Positions 52,174-61,160 of a stretch of DNA of 64,000 bases are shown piece after piece. Location of the stretch: NCBI GenBank assembly GCA_025558095.1, contig JAIVFI010000016.1:434001-498000 (forward strand), read 5' to 3'. The translations under genes and the position numbers were made by a program. The notes below the pieces were generated by a model. That model saw nothing but the letters and a program-made list of their open reading frames with translations. It was not told where the DNA came from and did not search any database. This stretch comes from Hyaloraphidium curvatum (Eukaryota; Monoblepharomycota; Hyaloraphidiomycetes; Hyaloraphidiales; Hyaloraphidiaceae). Numbering within the stretch: position 1 is the first letter of the stretch; every line of letters begins with the position of its first letter.

Positions 52174-54521
52174 ATGGCATCAGCGGCGTCGAATGAAATT
52201 GGAGCCGACGGAACAGCGCCAGCTTCCGCGGCTCCCGCCGCCGCCGGGCAGTCAGCCGCGCTGGACGGCGCCGAATCCACCGAGACGGACCCCGCCCAGA
52301 GCGAGGAAAACGCCGCCGCGTGGGCATCCCTGGACATATCCCTGTCGTGGCCCTCTTCTCGGCCTTCCTCCAGGAGTTTTATGCCGCGTACTCCCCCATT
52401 TTGGACGCTGCCAGGCCGCCGGCCCCCTCCTGTCGCTCTACTCTCTCCCTCCCGGCGCTGCTCCCTCTCCGGACGCGGTCACCACCTCCGTCGGCCCTCC
52501 AACCAGGATGCCTACATCATCGTCAAGGGGAAGGTCTACGACGTGTCCAAGTTCGCGGCCGAGCACCCAGGCGGCAAGAAGATCCTCCTGAACGTCGCCG
52601 GCAAAGATGCCTCGAAGCAGTTCGCCACCTTCCACTCCCCCGCCGTGGAATCGCAATGGTTGCCGAATCTTTACGTCGGCGACCTCGTCTCGGCGCTGCC
52701 CGCGCCGGCAGCCGGAGGAGCCGTGGCCGGAAAGAAGAACCAGTGGCTGACCGGCGACAACGAAGTCTTTGGGGACCTCGCGCCCTTCTGCGAGCCCGCC
52801 TGGTACCAGGACAACTGTGAGGATCGCTGCCACGGGGCCCTGCAACCTTATTCCCACACGGATGTCTCCGCCAGACACGCCGTACTACACCGAATCGCAC
52901 CGGAAGCTCCGCGCCTTCATGCGCAGCTGGGTGCAGGAGCACATCCTGCCCCAGGCGGAGGAGTGGGAGGAGCGGGCGGCCCGGCACGGCGAGTACCTCC
53001 CCAAGTCGGTCCACCAGGCTGCTGGGCGGGCGGGCATCCTTCGCGCGATCGCGGGGCCGGCGTCGTGGGGCAAGGGGAACGCGGTCGGGAAGATACCGGG
53101 GGTGCCGGCGCTGCCGGCGGGGATCCCGGAGGGCGAGTTCGATTTCTTTCACTGTCAGTCTTTTGCTTCGTCCCGCAGCGGGGAGACTCTGACGAACTTT
53201 CGGCCGACGAGAGCAAATCGTATGGGACGAGCTAATAAACAGCGGCAACCAGGGCCTGATTTCGGGCATCACCATTGGCGCCGCCTTTGCCGTGTCTGCG
53301 GTTGCCAAGTACGGGCGGATCGAGTTGGTCAGGAAGGTCGTGCCGGAGGTAATGAGGGGCGACGAGCAGATCGCGCTGATGATGTGAGTTAAGGGCATCT
53401 GGTGTCGACCATTGGCCTGACCCGGTATTCATCTTCAGCACCGAGCCTCACGCCGGATCCGACGTCCAAGGAATCCAGACCACGGCCAAGCTCTCTGACG
53501 ACGGGAAGCACTTTATCGTCAACGGCGAGAAGAAGGTTTGTATGCGAAAGTTGCCCCCATCCCTCTAGATCCGGTCTGAGTTGCTGCCCGCAGTGGATCA
53601 CGAACGGCAACTTTGCCACGTACTTTGCGACGGCCGTCCGCACGGGCGGCAGCGGCGGCGCCGGCATCTCGATCCTCCTCCTCAAGCGCGGCCCCGGGCT
53701 GACCACGCGGCACGTGTACACCGCGACCAGCGTGTTGGCCGGCACCGCGTACGTGTCGCTGGAGGACCACCTCGTGCCTGTGGAGAACATCGTGGGGGAG
53801 CTGAACGGCGGGTTCAAGGCGCTCATGCGTGGGTGCTTTGCACGGATGCTCGGGTTCGAGTGTGCTGATGGTTCGCGAAGTCAACTTCAACCGGGAACGC
53901 CTCACGCTCTGCAACCAATCCGTGCGCATGAGCCGGGTGGTCTTTGCCGATGCTCTGCACTACGCGGTGCGCCGTCCTGCGCTCATTTGCACGTCTCGCT
54001 GACCCCGATCCCCAGCACCGCCGCAAGACCTTTGGCAAGAACCTCATCGAGCACCCCGTCATCCGGGACAAGTTCGCGCAGATGGCGCGGCAGATCGAGG
54101 CCACGGCCGCGTGGCTGGACTTCATCGTTTACCAGCTCACCAGGTTCCCGGACGTGATTGCCGACACGAGGCTGGGCGGGCAGTGCGCGCTGCTCAAGCT
54201 GCAGGGGAGCAGGACGTTCGAGTACTGCGCGAGGGAGGCGTGCCAGATCATGGGCGGGATCGCGTACACGCGCGGCGGGCAGGGCGGGAGGGTGGAGCGG
54301 TGGGTGGCCGTTAGAGTGCGGGTGTGCATTGTTGATCGGGCCCGGTGCAGGATGTACCGCGAGGTCCGCGGCGTCGCGATTCCCGGTGGGTCGGAGGAGA
54401 TAATGAGCGATTTGGGGATGCGACAAAGTCTCAAGTGGGTCTCGTTGGCTCGGGGTGATCGTTTGTTCTGATGTCACCGTGGCATTGCAGGGCTGCCGAG
54501 CTGGCCGGCGCAACACTTTAG
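52174..54521 (+). CDS. Cytochrome b5-acyl-CoA dehydrogenase fusion (5' exons uncertain, one spliced stop)
   Basis: Fungi carry such fusions for fatty acyl-CoA oxidation. The b5 domain begins at about 52508: AYIIVKGKVYDVSKFAAEHP, then GGKKILLNVAGKDASKQF with the heme His residues. The ACAD part follows in exons joined by introns 52817-52874, 53154-53211, 53384-53438, 53536-53593, 53829-53880, 53967-54015, 54300-54350 and 54435-54490. Motifs: YYTESHRKLRAFMRSWV, DELINSGNQGLISGITI, ITEPHAGSDVQGIQTTAKL, IVNGEKKWITNGNFATYF, LNFNRERLTLCNQSVRMSR, QMARQIEATAAWLDFIVYQL, GGIAYTRGGQGGRVERMYRE and VAIPGGSEEIM. Intron 53154-53211 would create TAG between FDFFH and QIVWDEL (see findings). Upstream of 52508 the frame is open but unlike a b5 N-terminus; 52174 is a provisional start. 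Confidence 0.8.
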
Positions 54522-54591
54522 GAGCCAGTAGTCCAACCACACTATATGGCCGGCCCAGATACGACCAAAGGACTTCTAATCGATCGCTGTC

Positions 54592-55327
54592 TCACATCCT
54601 CGGTTTGCAGCTATGTTTCTCGAGACTCCTCTTTGCGCCGTACTGCGGTAGGACAAATGAGAAAGCGCGGAACCAAGACAAAGCCGTAGCTCACCTCAAT
54701 GCCACACACTCCGCACTTGTAGAACACTCCCTTGTGCTTTCCATTGATGTGGCTAAAACAGGCCCCATTGGATTTGTACTAGCAACCCTTCAGCGGCGGC
54801 GCGGTCCGAGGGGACGAGATCACATACCTTCTGCCCGCACACGGAGCACGCCCACGGCTTGTTGCCGCTAACGCGGATCACCCGAGGCCGAGAATCCTGT
54901 GGGGTGCGTCAGTCAGTGTCCGAGAGAAAAAGACGCACAAGCCGCGGCGCGCCTCGTCGGATTTGCCCGCAGTGGCCTTCATTGTGGCCAAAAGCGAAAT
55001 CACGCCTCCCTCCTTCCCCTTGAGATCCTGCGCAATTGCCGGACCAAAGAGCTTGTGAACGACGTCCGAGACGATCCGCTTCTTCGCATCGGTCGACTTG
55101 GTCTCGTCCTTGATCGCCGACATGAGCGTCGGGTCCCCACGGAGCTGCTCGAGCCTAACGCGTCCAAGCACACGGAGTGCCTCCTGCCTCAGGTCCCCAA
55201 TCGCCTGTCCGCCGATAGAGGGGTTCACGCTGTGCGCCGCGTTGAGTGCCAGCCCGCCCTCTAGCCCCCCCATCTCGTCCCTCGTGTCCGGGCCAAGGTA
55301 CTCCTCCACCAGGTCCGCGGCCTTCAT
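54592..55327 (-). CDS. Small C2H2-type zinc-finger protein
   Basis: The 187-residue model has four exons: 54939-55327, 54828-54867, 54695-54778 and 54592-54642. Introns of 71, 49 and 52 nt are all phase-consistent. The assembled C-terminus reads NKPWACSVCGQKYKSNGACF, SHINGKHKGVFYKCGVCGIE, YGAKRSLEKHSCKPRM, two consecutive C2H2/C2HC-like fingers that appear only after splicing. The N-terminal 130 residues are helical and unrecognised (SVNPSIGGQAIGDLRQEALR, KKRIVSDVVHKLFGPAIAQD). Start 55327 (ATG) is provisional: the same frame continues upstream into LTPKLAEGVQR, which looks like the SKI2 remnant described next, so the first exon may include or derive from it. Function unknown; nucleic-acid binding likely. 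Confidence 0.6.
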
Positions 55328-55339
55328 CCGCTGCACGCC

Positions 55340-56525
55340 CTCGGCGAGCTTGGGCGTCAGCCGCGCTCGCTGTCGGATTTCTCCTGGAAGACGAAGGCAG
55401 ACAGCAGCGCGACCACCTCGGCGGGCTCAAAGTCGGCGAAGAAATTGTCCAGCACGAGCTCCGTGAGCGCCAGCGCGTCTGCAGCGCGGCATGCGGCCGT
55501 TAGCGTCCGCAGCTGCGGCGCCGCCTCCAGCCGCCGGAAACCCACCTCGCACGCCACCCTCCCCTTGAGCCCCACCGTGCCGTCCTCGGCGATGTACTCC
55601 TTCCGCCGAAGCACCTCAACCAGAGGCAGGAAACACACGTGTTAGAGGAGGTCGGGGCACTGCATGCACTTGTACCTGAAAGCCCCTTGATCGTGCTCCG
55701 CCTCTCGGAATACAGCAGCTGGAAATCGAATTCCTTGATCTTGGCAAAGTCCACCTCGGCGATCGCCGGCCCGCGGTTGGTCGCCTCGGCCTGCTGCAGC
55801 AGCATCGCGGCGGCCTTGGCGACCTCGGCGGGCTTGTTCGCCGCCAACGCATCGAAGTCGGGTTTGACTGTCGCCGAGGTTATGCACGCGATCTCGGTCT
55901 GCGGGACCGTGAGCAGCTTGCCCTCCGCCGGATCCCGCTCCGGGGGCACGTGCACGCGGTTCGCGGGCAGCGAGGCGGCCAGCAGCCCCGGCGCCTCGGG
56001 CGTCGGCGGGTGCCACGCCCTGTCCCACAGCGCCAGCACCACCGCCGCGTCCCCGTCCCTCTTCACCAAGACAGCCACCGTGTTCGGGGGCGCCTGCGGC
56101 GACGACAGGGGCGCTCGGAGCGCTCAGGCGGCCCTCCATGCCCCTGGCGATCGACACCGTCTGCACGTACGCGCCGTAGACCACCCCGGGGAGCAGCGGC
56201 TGGATCTGGATGGCGCGGTTGGGCGTGCTCATGACCGTGATCTGCGCCGGGTTGTCGACCGGGTACCACGTGACCTGGTAGCGAGCGGCGCCAGCCCAAA
56301 GTTGACCGAGACGAGGGCCGAGAGCAGGGGGGCACGGCAAACGACGCGTCGGAACTCGGCCAGCGGGAGCGGGCGCGGTGCGGCGAGCGGCGCGCCGCGG
56401 CCAAGCGCACGGGGCGTGTGAAGCCTGTTCGGGAAGAGGACGGTCCATTCGCGCTGAGAAAAGAACGGCGTGCCGGCGTCGGGCGCCTCCATCTCGCTCC
56501 CCGTCTTCGAGGACATCGCGGCCAA
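55340..56525 (-). pseudogene. Frame-broken SKI2-type helicase C-terminus joined to a fibronectin-III segment
   Basis: Between about 55340 and 56078 the minus strand matches the C-terminal part of SKI2/SKIV2L exosome helicases: NTVAVLVKRDGDAAVVLALW, LLTVPQTEIACITSATVKPD, KIKEFDFQLLYSERRSTIK, YKCMQCPDLL, RRKEYIAEDGTVGLKGRVAC, LVLDNFFADFEPAEVVALLS, AFVFQEKSDSE, then LTPKLAEGVQR. The pieces lie in different frames (breaks near 55345 and 55680). A TAA follows CPDLL, about 45 expected residues are missing there, and the DEAD-box core is absent. One real-looking intron survives (63 nt with CTAAC, near 55487-55549). Upstream, 56100-56525 encodes an FN3-like domain (ARYQVTWYPVDNPAQITVMS, IQPLLPGVVYGAYVQTVSIA), also with a frame break near 56285. 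Either a decayed chimera or an error-rich stretch of assembly. Confidence 0.5.
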
Positions 56526-56593
56526 TGGTCATCATCTTCGCGGCGGGTCCCTCTTAGGCGGGATGCGAATTTCCTCGCCCGGGACTGCCGGGG

Positions 56594-57652
56594 GTTTGCG
56601 AAACGCCCGAGGTCGCTACAAAGCTCGCGACGGGCGCCGTGTTCGCCAAACTGCTGGGAGGGCCGAAGGTCCCTGGTGTTTCCGGCGCCATGGAGCGGAT
56701 GCTGTTCCCTGAGGGAGCCGCGGAACCCGCGTGCGAGATGCCGCAGAAGATGAAGGCCACGCTGTCGTTGGAGCTGTTCCGGGCCGGGTATCCCATCTTG
56801 AGGCCCACCGTCGCCGTGTTCTACGAATGTTGACCACATGGTTGCGTGGAAAGAGCCGGGCAAGTTTTTTGGTGGGGAGGCTTTCGAGGCCGCCTTCGCC
56901 GCGCCGTCAGCTCTCGCAGTCTCACTGCTTCTGCACCTCGCCTTGGCCTCCAAATTCGTGCGGAAGCGGATGGCGGATGACCCTGAGCTGCTGCTTGCCA
57001 TCATGAGGTCTGCCGTGGCCTGCGTCTGCGGGGGCCGGGCGGCCGTCGCCGCGACAGCCGGCATGGGGCTCCGTTGCTCGCTGCGCAAGAACACACGATG
57101 CTCCTGACGTCGGTCTTGGCCGAGAGCAGCAAGGCGCTCTCAGCGTACCTCGCGGGATCGCGCGGGAAGACGGCGGGTAACGTTGCGATGGACGTTCTGA
57201 GGCTCTTCCACAACACGTGGTTCTCCAACGGCAAAGGCCCCGAGCGCAGGCCCACCGCGGACGACCCGTTCCTGGACCTTGCGTGCAGCTCCATCTGCAT
57301 CGTGCAAATGGTGAGACCCGACCTGCTGCGCTCGCACCCTGCCCAGGTGGATTTTCAGTCGACCGCCAAGAAGATCCGGGAAGCCAGCAGGAGCCTCCAG
57401 TGGCCCGCGGCGTCGGCGGAAGCGCGGGACCGTTGCGATCACTGCGACGCCGAGGGCAAGCTGAAGCGGTGCGCGCGGTGCGGGGTGGCGAGGTACTGCG
57501 GGGCCGAGTGCCAGCGCGCGGCGTGGGGCGAGCACAAGGCCCTGTGCACGGCCCAGCGGCAGACCGAACAGATGAGGGACGAACCGTGTGGGTGCTGCAC
57601 TGGCGGACACGTGCACGCAGCGGACGTTGCAAAAAGAGGAAAGAGGAGGTAG
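56594..57652 (+). pseudogene. MYND zinc-finger gene with two apparent frame breaks
   Basis: The intact 3' part (from about 57074) ends in a MYND finger: CDHCDAEGKLKRCARCGVAR, YCGAECQRAAWGEHKALC, followed by a Cys/His tail (EPCGCCTGGHVHAADVAKRG). MYND fingers bind proline-rich partners. Upstream, two further coding-like blocks lie in other frames. One is 56594-56825 (TPEVATKLATGAVFAKLLGG, MKATLSLELFRAGYPILRPT). The other is about 56827-57070 (MVAWKEPGKFFGGEAFEAAF, ALASKFVRKRMADDPELLLA). No GT-AG pair of plausible length fits at either junction (near 56826 and 57066), so I infer single-base indels. If these are assembly errors the gene is intact and about 350 residues long. The last block alone could start at ATG 57098 (184 residues). 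Confidence 0.5.
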
Positions 57653-57752
57653 TGCTGGGCTCCGGGAGCTTCGGCAAATGGGTCGAAGTGCGAAGCTAAG
57701 CATTCCATTCCCAAGCAATAGGCTTCCCTCCGCCCCTCTGGGGCGGCATAAA

Positions 57753-59457
57753 CTACCCCTTGTGTTGCACGATCTCGGTCACCACCTTGCCGTCCTTTAT
57801 CTTGGTGATGAACTGCTCCGGCACCGCCTTCTCCTCCCAGTCCTCCCCCTTGGGGAAGCTCACGTTGACCTCGGAGCTCTTGCTGCTCAGCAGCTCCGTG
57901 TCCAGGCCCTCGGCCGAGAGGAAGAGGTGGAAGCCGTCCGTCTTGTCGACCGAGACCGTGGGCGCCTTGCCCGTGACCTGGACCTGCAGAGACTTGGAAT
58001 TGACCACCTCGACCGAGGAGACGACCGATTCGAGGAGGATGCCGGTCTTGCGGCAGTTGTCTGCACGACACAGCCCGCACGTGAGCTCATTTGCCAGCGC
58101 CGGAAGCCGGTTTCGTACCCACCGATCGCGACGGCGTTGACCTTGCCCTTGACCTGCACCGTGCAGTCCTGCAGGTTGTAAATGTACACGATCTGCTTGG
58201 CCTCGACGCCCTCGACGACGATCTCCTTGTCCCCGACAAAGTTTTCCACGGACCACTTGTTCCCGTCCAGCTCCTTGCGCGGCGGCTTTGCCGGCGCGCT
58301 CGCCGCCGCCGCCGGCGCCGCGGCGGGGGCCTTCTTGGCCTTCTCCTTCTCCAGATCCGGCACGGTGCCGCCGGCCCTCAACGCCGGGTTCTTGTGCGTC
58401 ATCTGGCTCTTGTCCACGTGCTTGAGCCCGGCCGTGACGGCGGCGCCCTTGTTGAGCTCCGAAAAGAGCGCCTGCGCGCCGCCTTCGGCCGCGGGGGCGG
58501 GGGGACCGCCGTACTTGTCGAGGTAGTCGGCCGGCGGGGGAGGAGGAGGCGGGGGAGGGCCGCCGGCGGGGGGAGGAGGCGGGGCGGCGGCGGCCGCGGG
58601 CGCGGCTGCGGGCTCCGGGGCGGGGGCGGCGGCGCCGGGCTTGGCGTCGCCGCCTTTGGGGTTCCAGGCGAGACCGGTGGTGTGGTGCTGCTTCACGTAG
58701 GATTGGACCTCGGAGAGGAGCTTGATCCAGCTCTTGGCCCAGTCGACGGAAACCGGGTCTCTGCCGTCGCGAGATCATCAGCACGCGTGCCGGAACCGCG
58801 TGAATGCCACCGACGACCCACTTTTCCTTGTTGTCCTTGATCACGCGGTTGGTATAGAATTCTGCAGAGGCCTTCATCTCCTCCACGAACGGCGCCGGCG
58901 CGGGTTCCTTTTGGTGGAGTCACCCCCGGATTCCATGCTCGCACGACGCCTGCTACCCACGATCTGAACCCATCCCAGCGCCGGTATCCCCTCCGCCACC
59001 GCGCTCAGGTGGTTGAACTGCGGGCTCGGCCTGTTCTTGTCCTTGAGCTCGACGATCTTGCCGATGGCTTCGCCCAAAGGCTTCAGGAACTCGGGCAGCG
59101 CGGTCGCGGCGGGTTTCTTGGACTGCGACGCGGTGACGACCAGGGAGCCGACCGCGGCAAAGGCGTTTTTGACGGCAGCGGCCTGTTCGACGCGGGTGAG
59201 CGCGTGCTGGGGGTGCCGGGGCAAGCGGACCCGACCTGCTCCTGCACCAGGCCGCCCAGCTTCTCCGACAGCCCCGCGAACTCGGCCAGCGCGCCCGTCG
59301 ACACGTCATCCCACGCCTTGGACGCCGCCGACGACGCAGCAGCCGGGGCAGCGGCGGCGGCGGCCGGTGCGGGCGCGGCGGGGGATGCGCCGGACGCGGC
59401 GAGCGCCTCGAGCTTCGCCGCGACGGCCTCGAGCCGCGTGACGAGCGCGGCCTCCAT
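57753..59457 (-). CDS. SRV2: Cyclase-associated protein (CAP/Srv2)
   Basis: CAP recycles cofilin-bound actin and, in yeast, activates adenylyl cyclase. The 494-residue protein has five exons; introns 59183-59235 (53), 58908-58960 (53), 58759-58810 (52) and 58061-58122 (62). Order: N-terminal coiled coil that binds cyclase (MEAALVTRLEAVAAKLEALA, with the RLE motif), helical folded domain (PEFLKPLGEAIGKIVELKDK, KASAEFYTNRVIKDNKEKWV, VDWAKSWIKLLSEVQSYVKQ), HHTTGLAW, a proline-rich segment with long Pro runs, a WH2-like region (ELNKGAAVTAGLKHVDKSQM) and the C-terminal beta-helix CARP domain (KWSVENFVGDKEIVVEG, IYNLQDCTVQVKGKVNAVAI, DNCRKTGILLESVVSSVEVV). Two introns use AAAG and AGAG acceptors. 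Clear match. Confidence 0.96.
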
Positions 59458-59697
59458 CGTCGGGCGGACAAGGCGCGGCGTCGAATGAATGCCGGGAGTT
59501 GAGGCCTGCCGTGAACAGGGTCCGCTCGCCAGAAGGCAAGGGGTTTCCCCTGCAAACACAACGCCGGTGCAACGGCGCTCTCGTTGGCGACTAATAGGAA
59601 AGGAGGCGCGGGCGGATCTTTGCGAGCTTTGAGTTTACCCGGCCTCGGGAAAGCCCGCTTGCTAGCCTTGGCCGCCTCACCGCCACCGATCCACGAA

Positions 59698-60900
59698 ATG
59701 GTCTCTCCTCCGCCGACCGTGGCGTACTATGTGAGCGGCCACGGCTTTGGCCACGCGACCCGAAGCGTGCAGACCATCTCGGCCCTCTGCGACCTCGGTG
59801 TCCGGGTGCGGATCGTCTCCTCGGCCCCCTCCTTCCTCTTTTCCGAGGTGCTGGAACGGCACCCGGACCTCGCCTCGCTGAGGGAAGCGTTCCTGGACGT
59901 CGGCGTGGTGCAGGCCGACGCCCTGTCGATCGACGCCGGGGAAACCATGTCCCGCCTTCGGGAGTTCATGTCCTCCGCCGACGCCCTCGTCGCCGAGGAG
60001 GCCGTCTGGCTCCGCCGGGCGGGCGCGGACCTCGTGCTCGCCGACGCCTCGTTCGTCCCCTGCGCCGCGGCCAGGATGGCGGGGGTGCCGTCGGCGGTGG
60101 TCTCGAACTTTACTTGGGACGCGATACTGGAGCCCTACCGGGATCCGGAGGGCAAGGACGACGCGGCGATGCGGCGGGTGTTTGGCATGTGCGCGGCGGC
60201 GGACTACCTGCTGCGGATGCCGGGGTGGATCGACGTGCCGGCGTTTCCGGACCCGGAGGGCAACCCCAGGGTGTTCGACACCCCGCTCGTCGTGCGCCGG
60301 GCGAGGAAGCCCCGCGGGCACGTGCGCCGCGAGCTGGGGATCGCCGAGGGGGAGAAGGTGGTGCTGATTTCGTTCGGGGGGCACCACCTCGCGCGGGACG
60401 GCTGGTCCGCCGACGGGTTCCTGCCCCCCGGGTGGGTGGGTTTGGTGTGCGGGCCGGGGAAGCAGGTGGCGTCCGGGGCGCGCGGGCAGGCGGGCGGGCC
60501 GCGGCTGATCTCGATACCGATGGAGTCGGTGTACGTGCCGGACGTGACGGCGGCGGCGGACGTGGTGCTGGGCAAGCTCGGGTTCGGGACCTGCTGCGAG
60601 GTGCTGGACGCGGGGGTGCCGTTCGTGTTCGTTTCCCGGACCGGGTTCAGGGAGGAGCCGGGGCTGCACCGGCTGATGCTAGAGTGCAACCCCGAGGGCA
60701 GCGTGGCCGAGATGTCGCACGCGGACTTTGCCGCGGGGAACTGGGCGCCCGCGCTGCTCGCGGTGGTGGGGGCCCGGGGCAACCCGCCGCGGCGGACGAT
60801 CGGGAGCGACGGGGACGCGTGGATCGCGGGGTGGGTGGCGAGGTTCCTGTCGCGCGGGGCGGCCCGGGCCGGGGCCGATGCCGATCCTATGGTCAGCTAG
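59698..60900 (+). CDS. Glycosyltransferase-like protein (L-arabinokinase N-domain/MGT type)
   Basis: 400 residues, single exon. The N-terminus VAYYVSGHGFGHATRSVQTI matches the GT-B nucleotide-sugar-binding start seen in the N-terminal half of plant L-arabinokinase and in related bacterial UDP-glycosyltransferase-like proteins. Supporting features: ADLVLADASFVPCAAARMAG, VPSAVVSNFTWDAILEPYRD, KVVLISFGGHHLARDGW at the start of the second Rossmann domain, and AADVVLGKLGFGTCCEVLDA, VPFVFVSRTGFREEPGLHRL near the donor site. No kinase domain follows, so it corresponds to the transferase-like half alone. Start 59698 is the first ATG; the frame is open upstream to 59584. Substrate unknown. Confidence 0.8.
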   Translation: MVSPPPTVAYYVSGHGFGHATRSVQTISALCDLGVRVRIVSSAPSFLFSEVLERHPDLASLREAFLDVGVVQADALSIDAGETMSRLREFMSSADALVAEEAVWLRRAGADLVLADASFVPCAAARMAGVPSAVVSNFTWDAILEPYRDPEGKDDAAMRRVFGMCAAADYLLRMPGWIDVPAFPDPEGNPRVFDTPLVVRRARKPRGHVRRELGIAEGEKVVLISFGGHHLARDGWSADGFLPPGWVGLVCGPGKQVASGARGQAGGPRLISIPMESVYVPDVTAAADVVLGKLGFGTCCEVLDAGVPFVFVSRTGFREEPGLHRLMLECNPEGSVAEMSHADFAAGNWAPALLAVVGARGNPPRRTIGSDGDAWIAGWVARFLSRGAARAGADADPMVS

Positions 60901-61160
60901 GGGAAGGAGTAGATGGTGTCGATCGTGGCGGGGGGTAACGGGCGGCCCCTCGGGATCGGTCCCATCCCTGCATCGCAGTCCGCATTGCTGCAGCATGCCT
61001 CCGTATTTTAAAATCGTGGCTCCGTCTCTGCCGGGGGGTGATTTGCGCCTCGGCGCACAATGGCGCAGCGGGAAGCCGCGGGAAGCAGGGTCCCTTCGAG
61101 CCGACGGCCGGCCACCCCCCTGCCTGCCCCGGGGCCTCCTCCGGGCGACGGCGCCTCACG

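Noticed and set aside
53153-53213. TAG read as glutamine
   Set aside because: TAG, TAA and TGA all terminate well-defined genes here, for example ADA2, the aminopeptidase and the subtilase, so a variant code is not supported.
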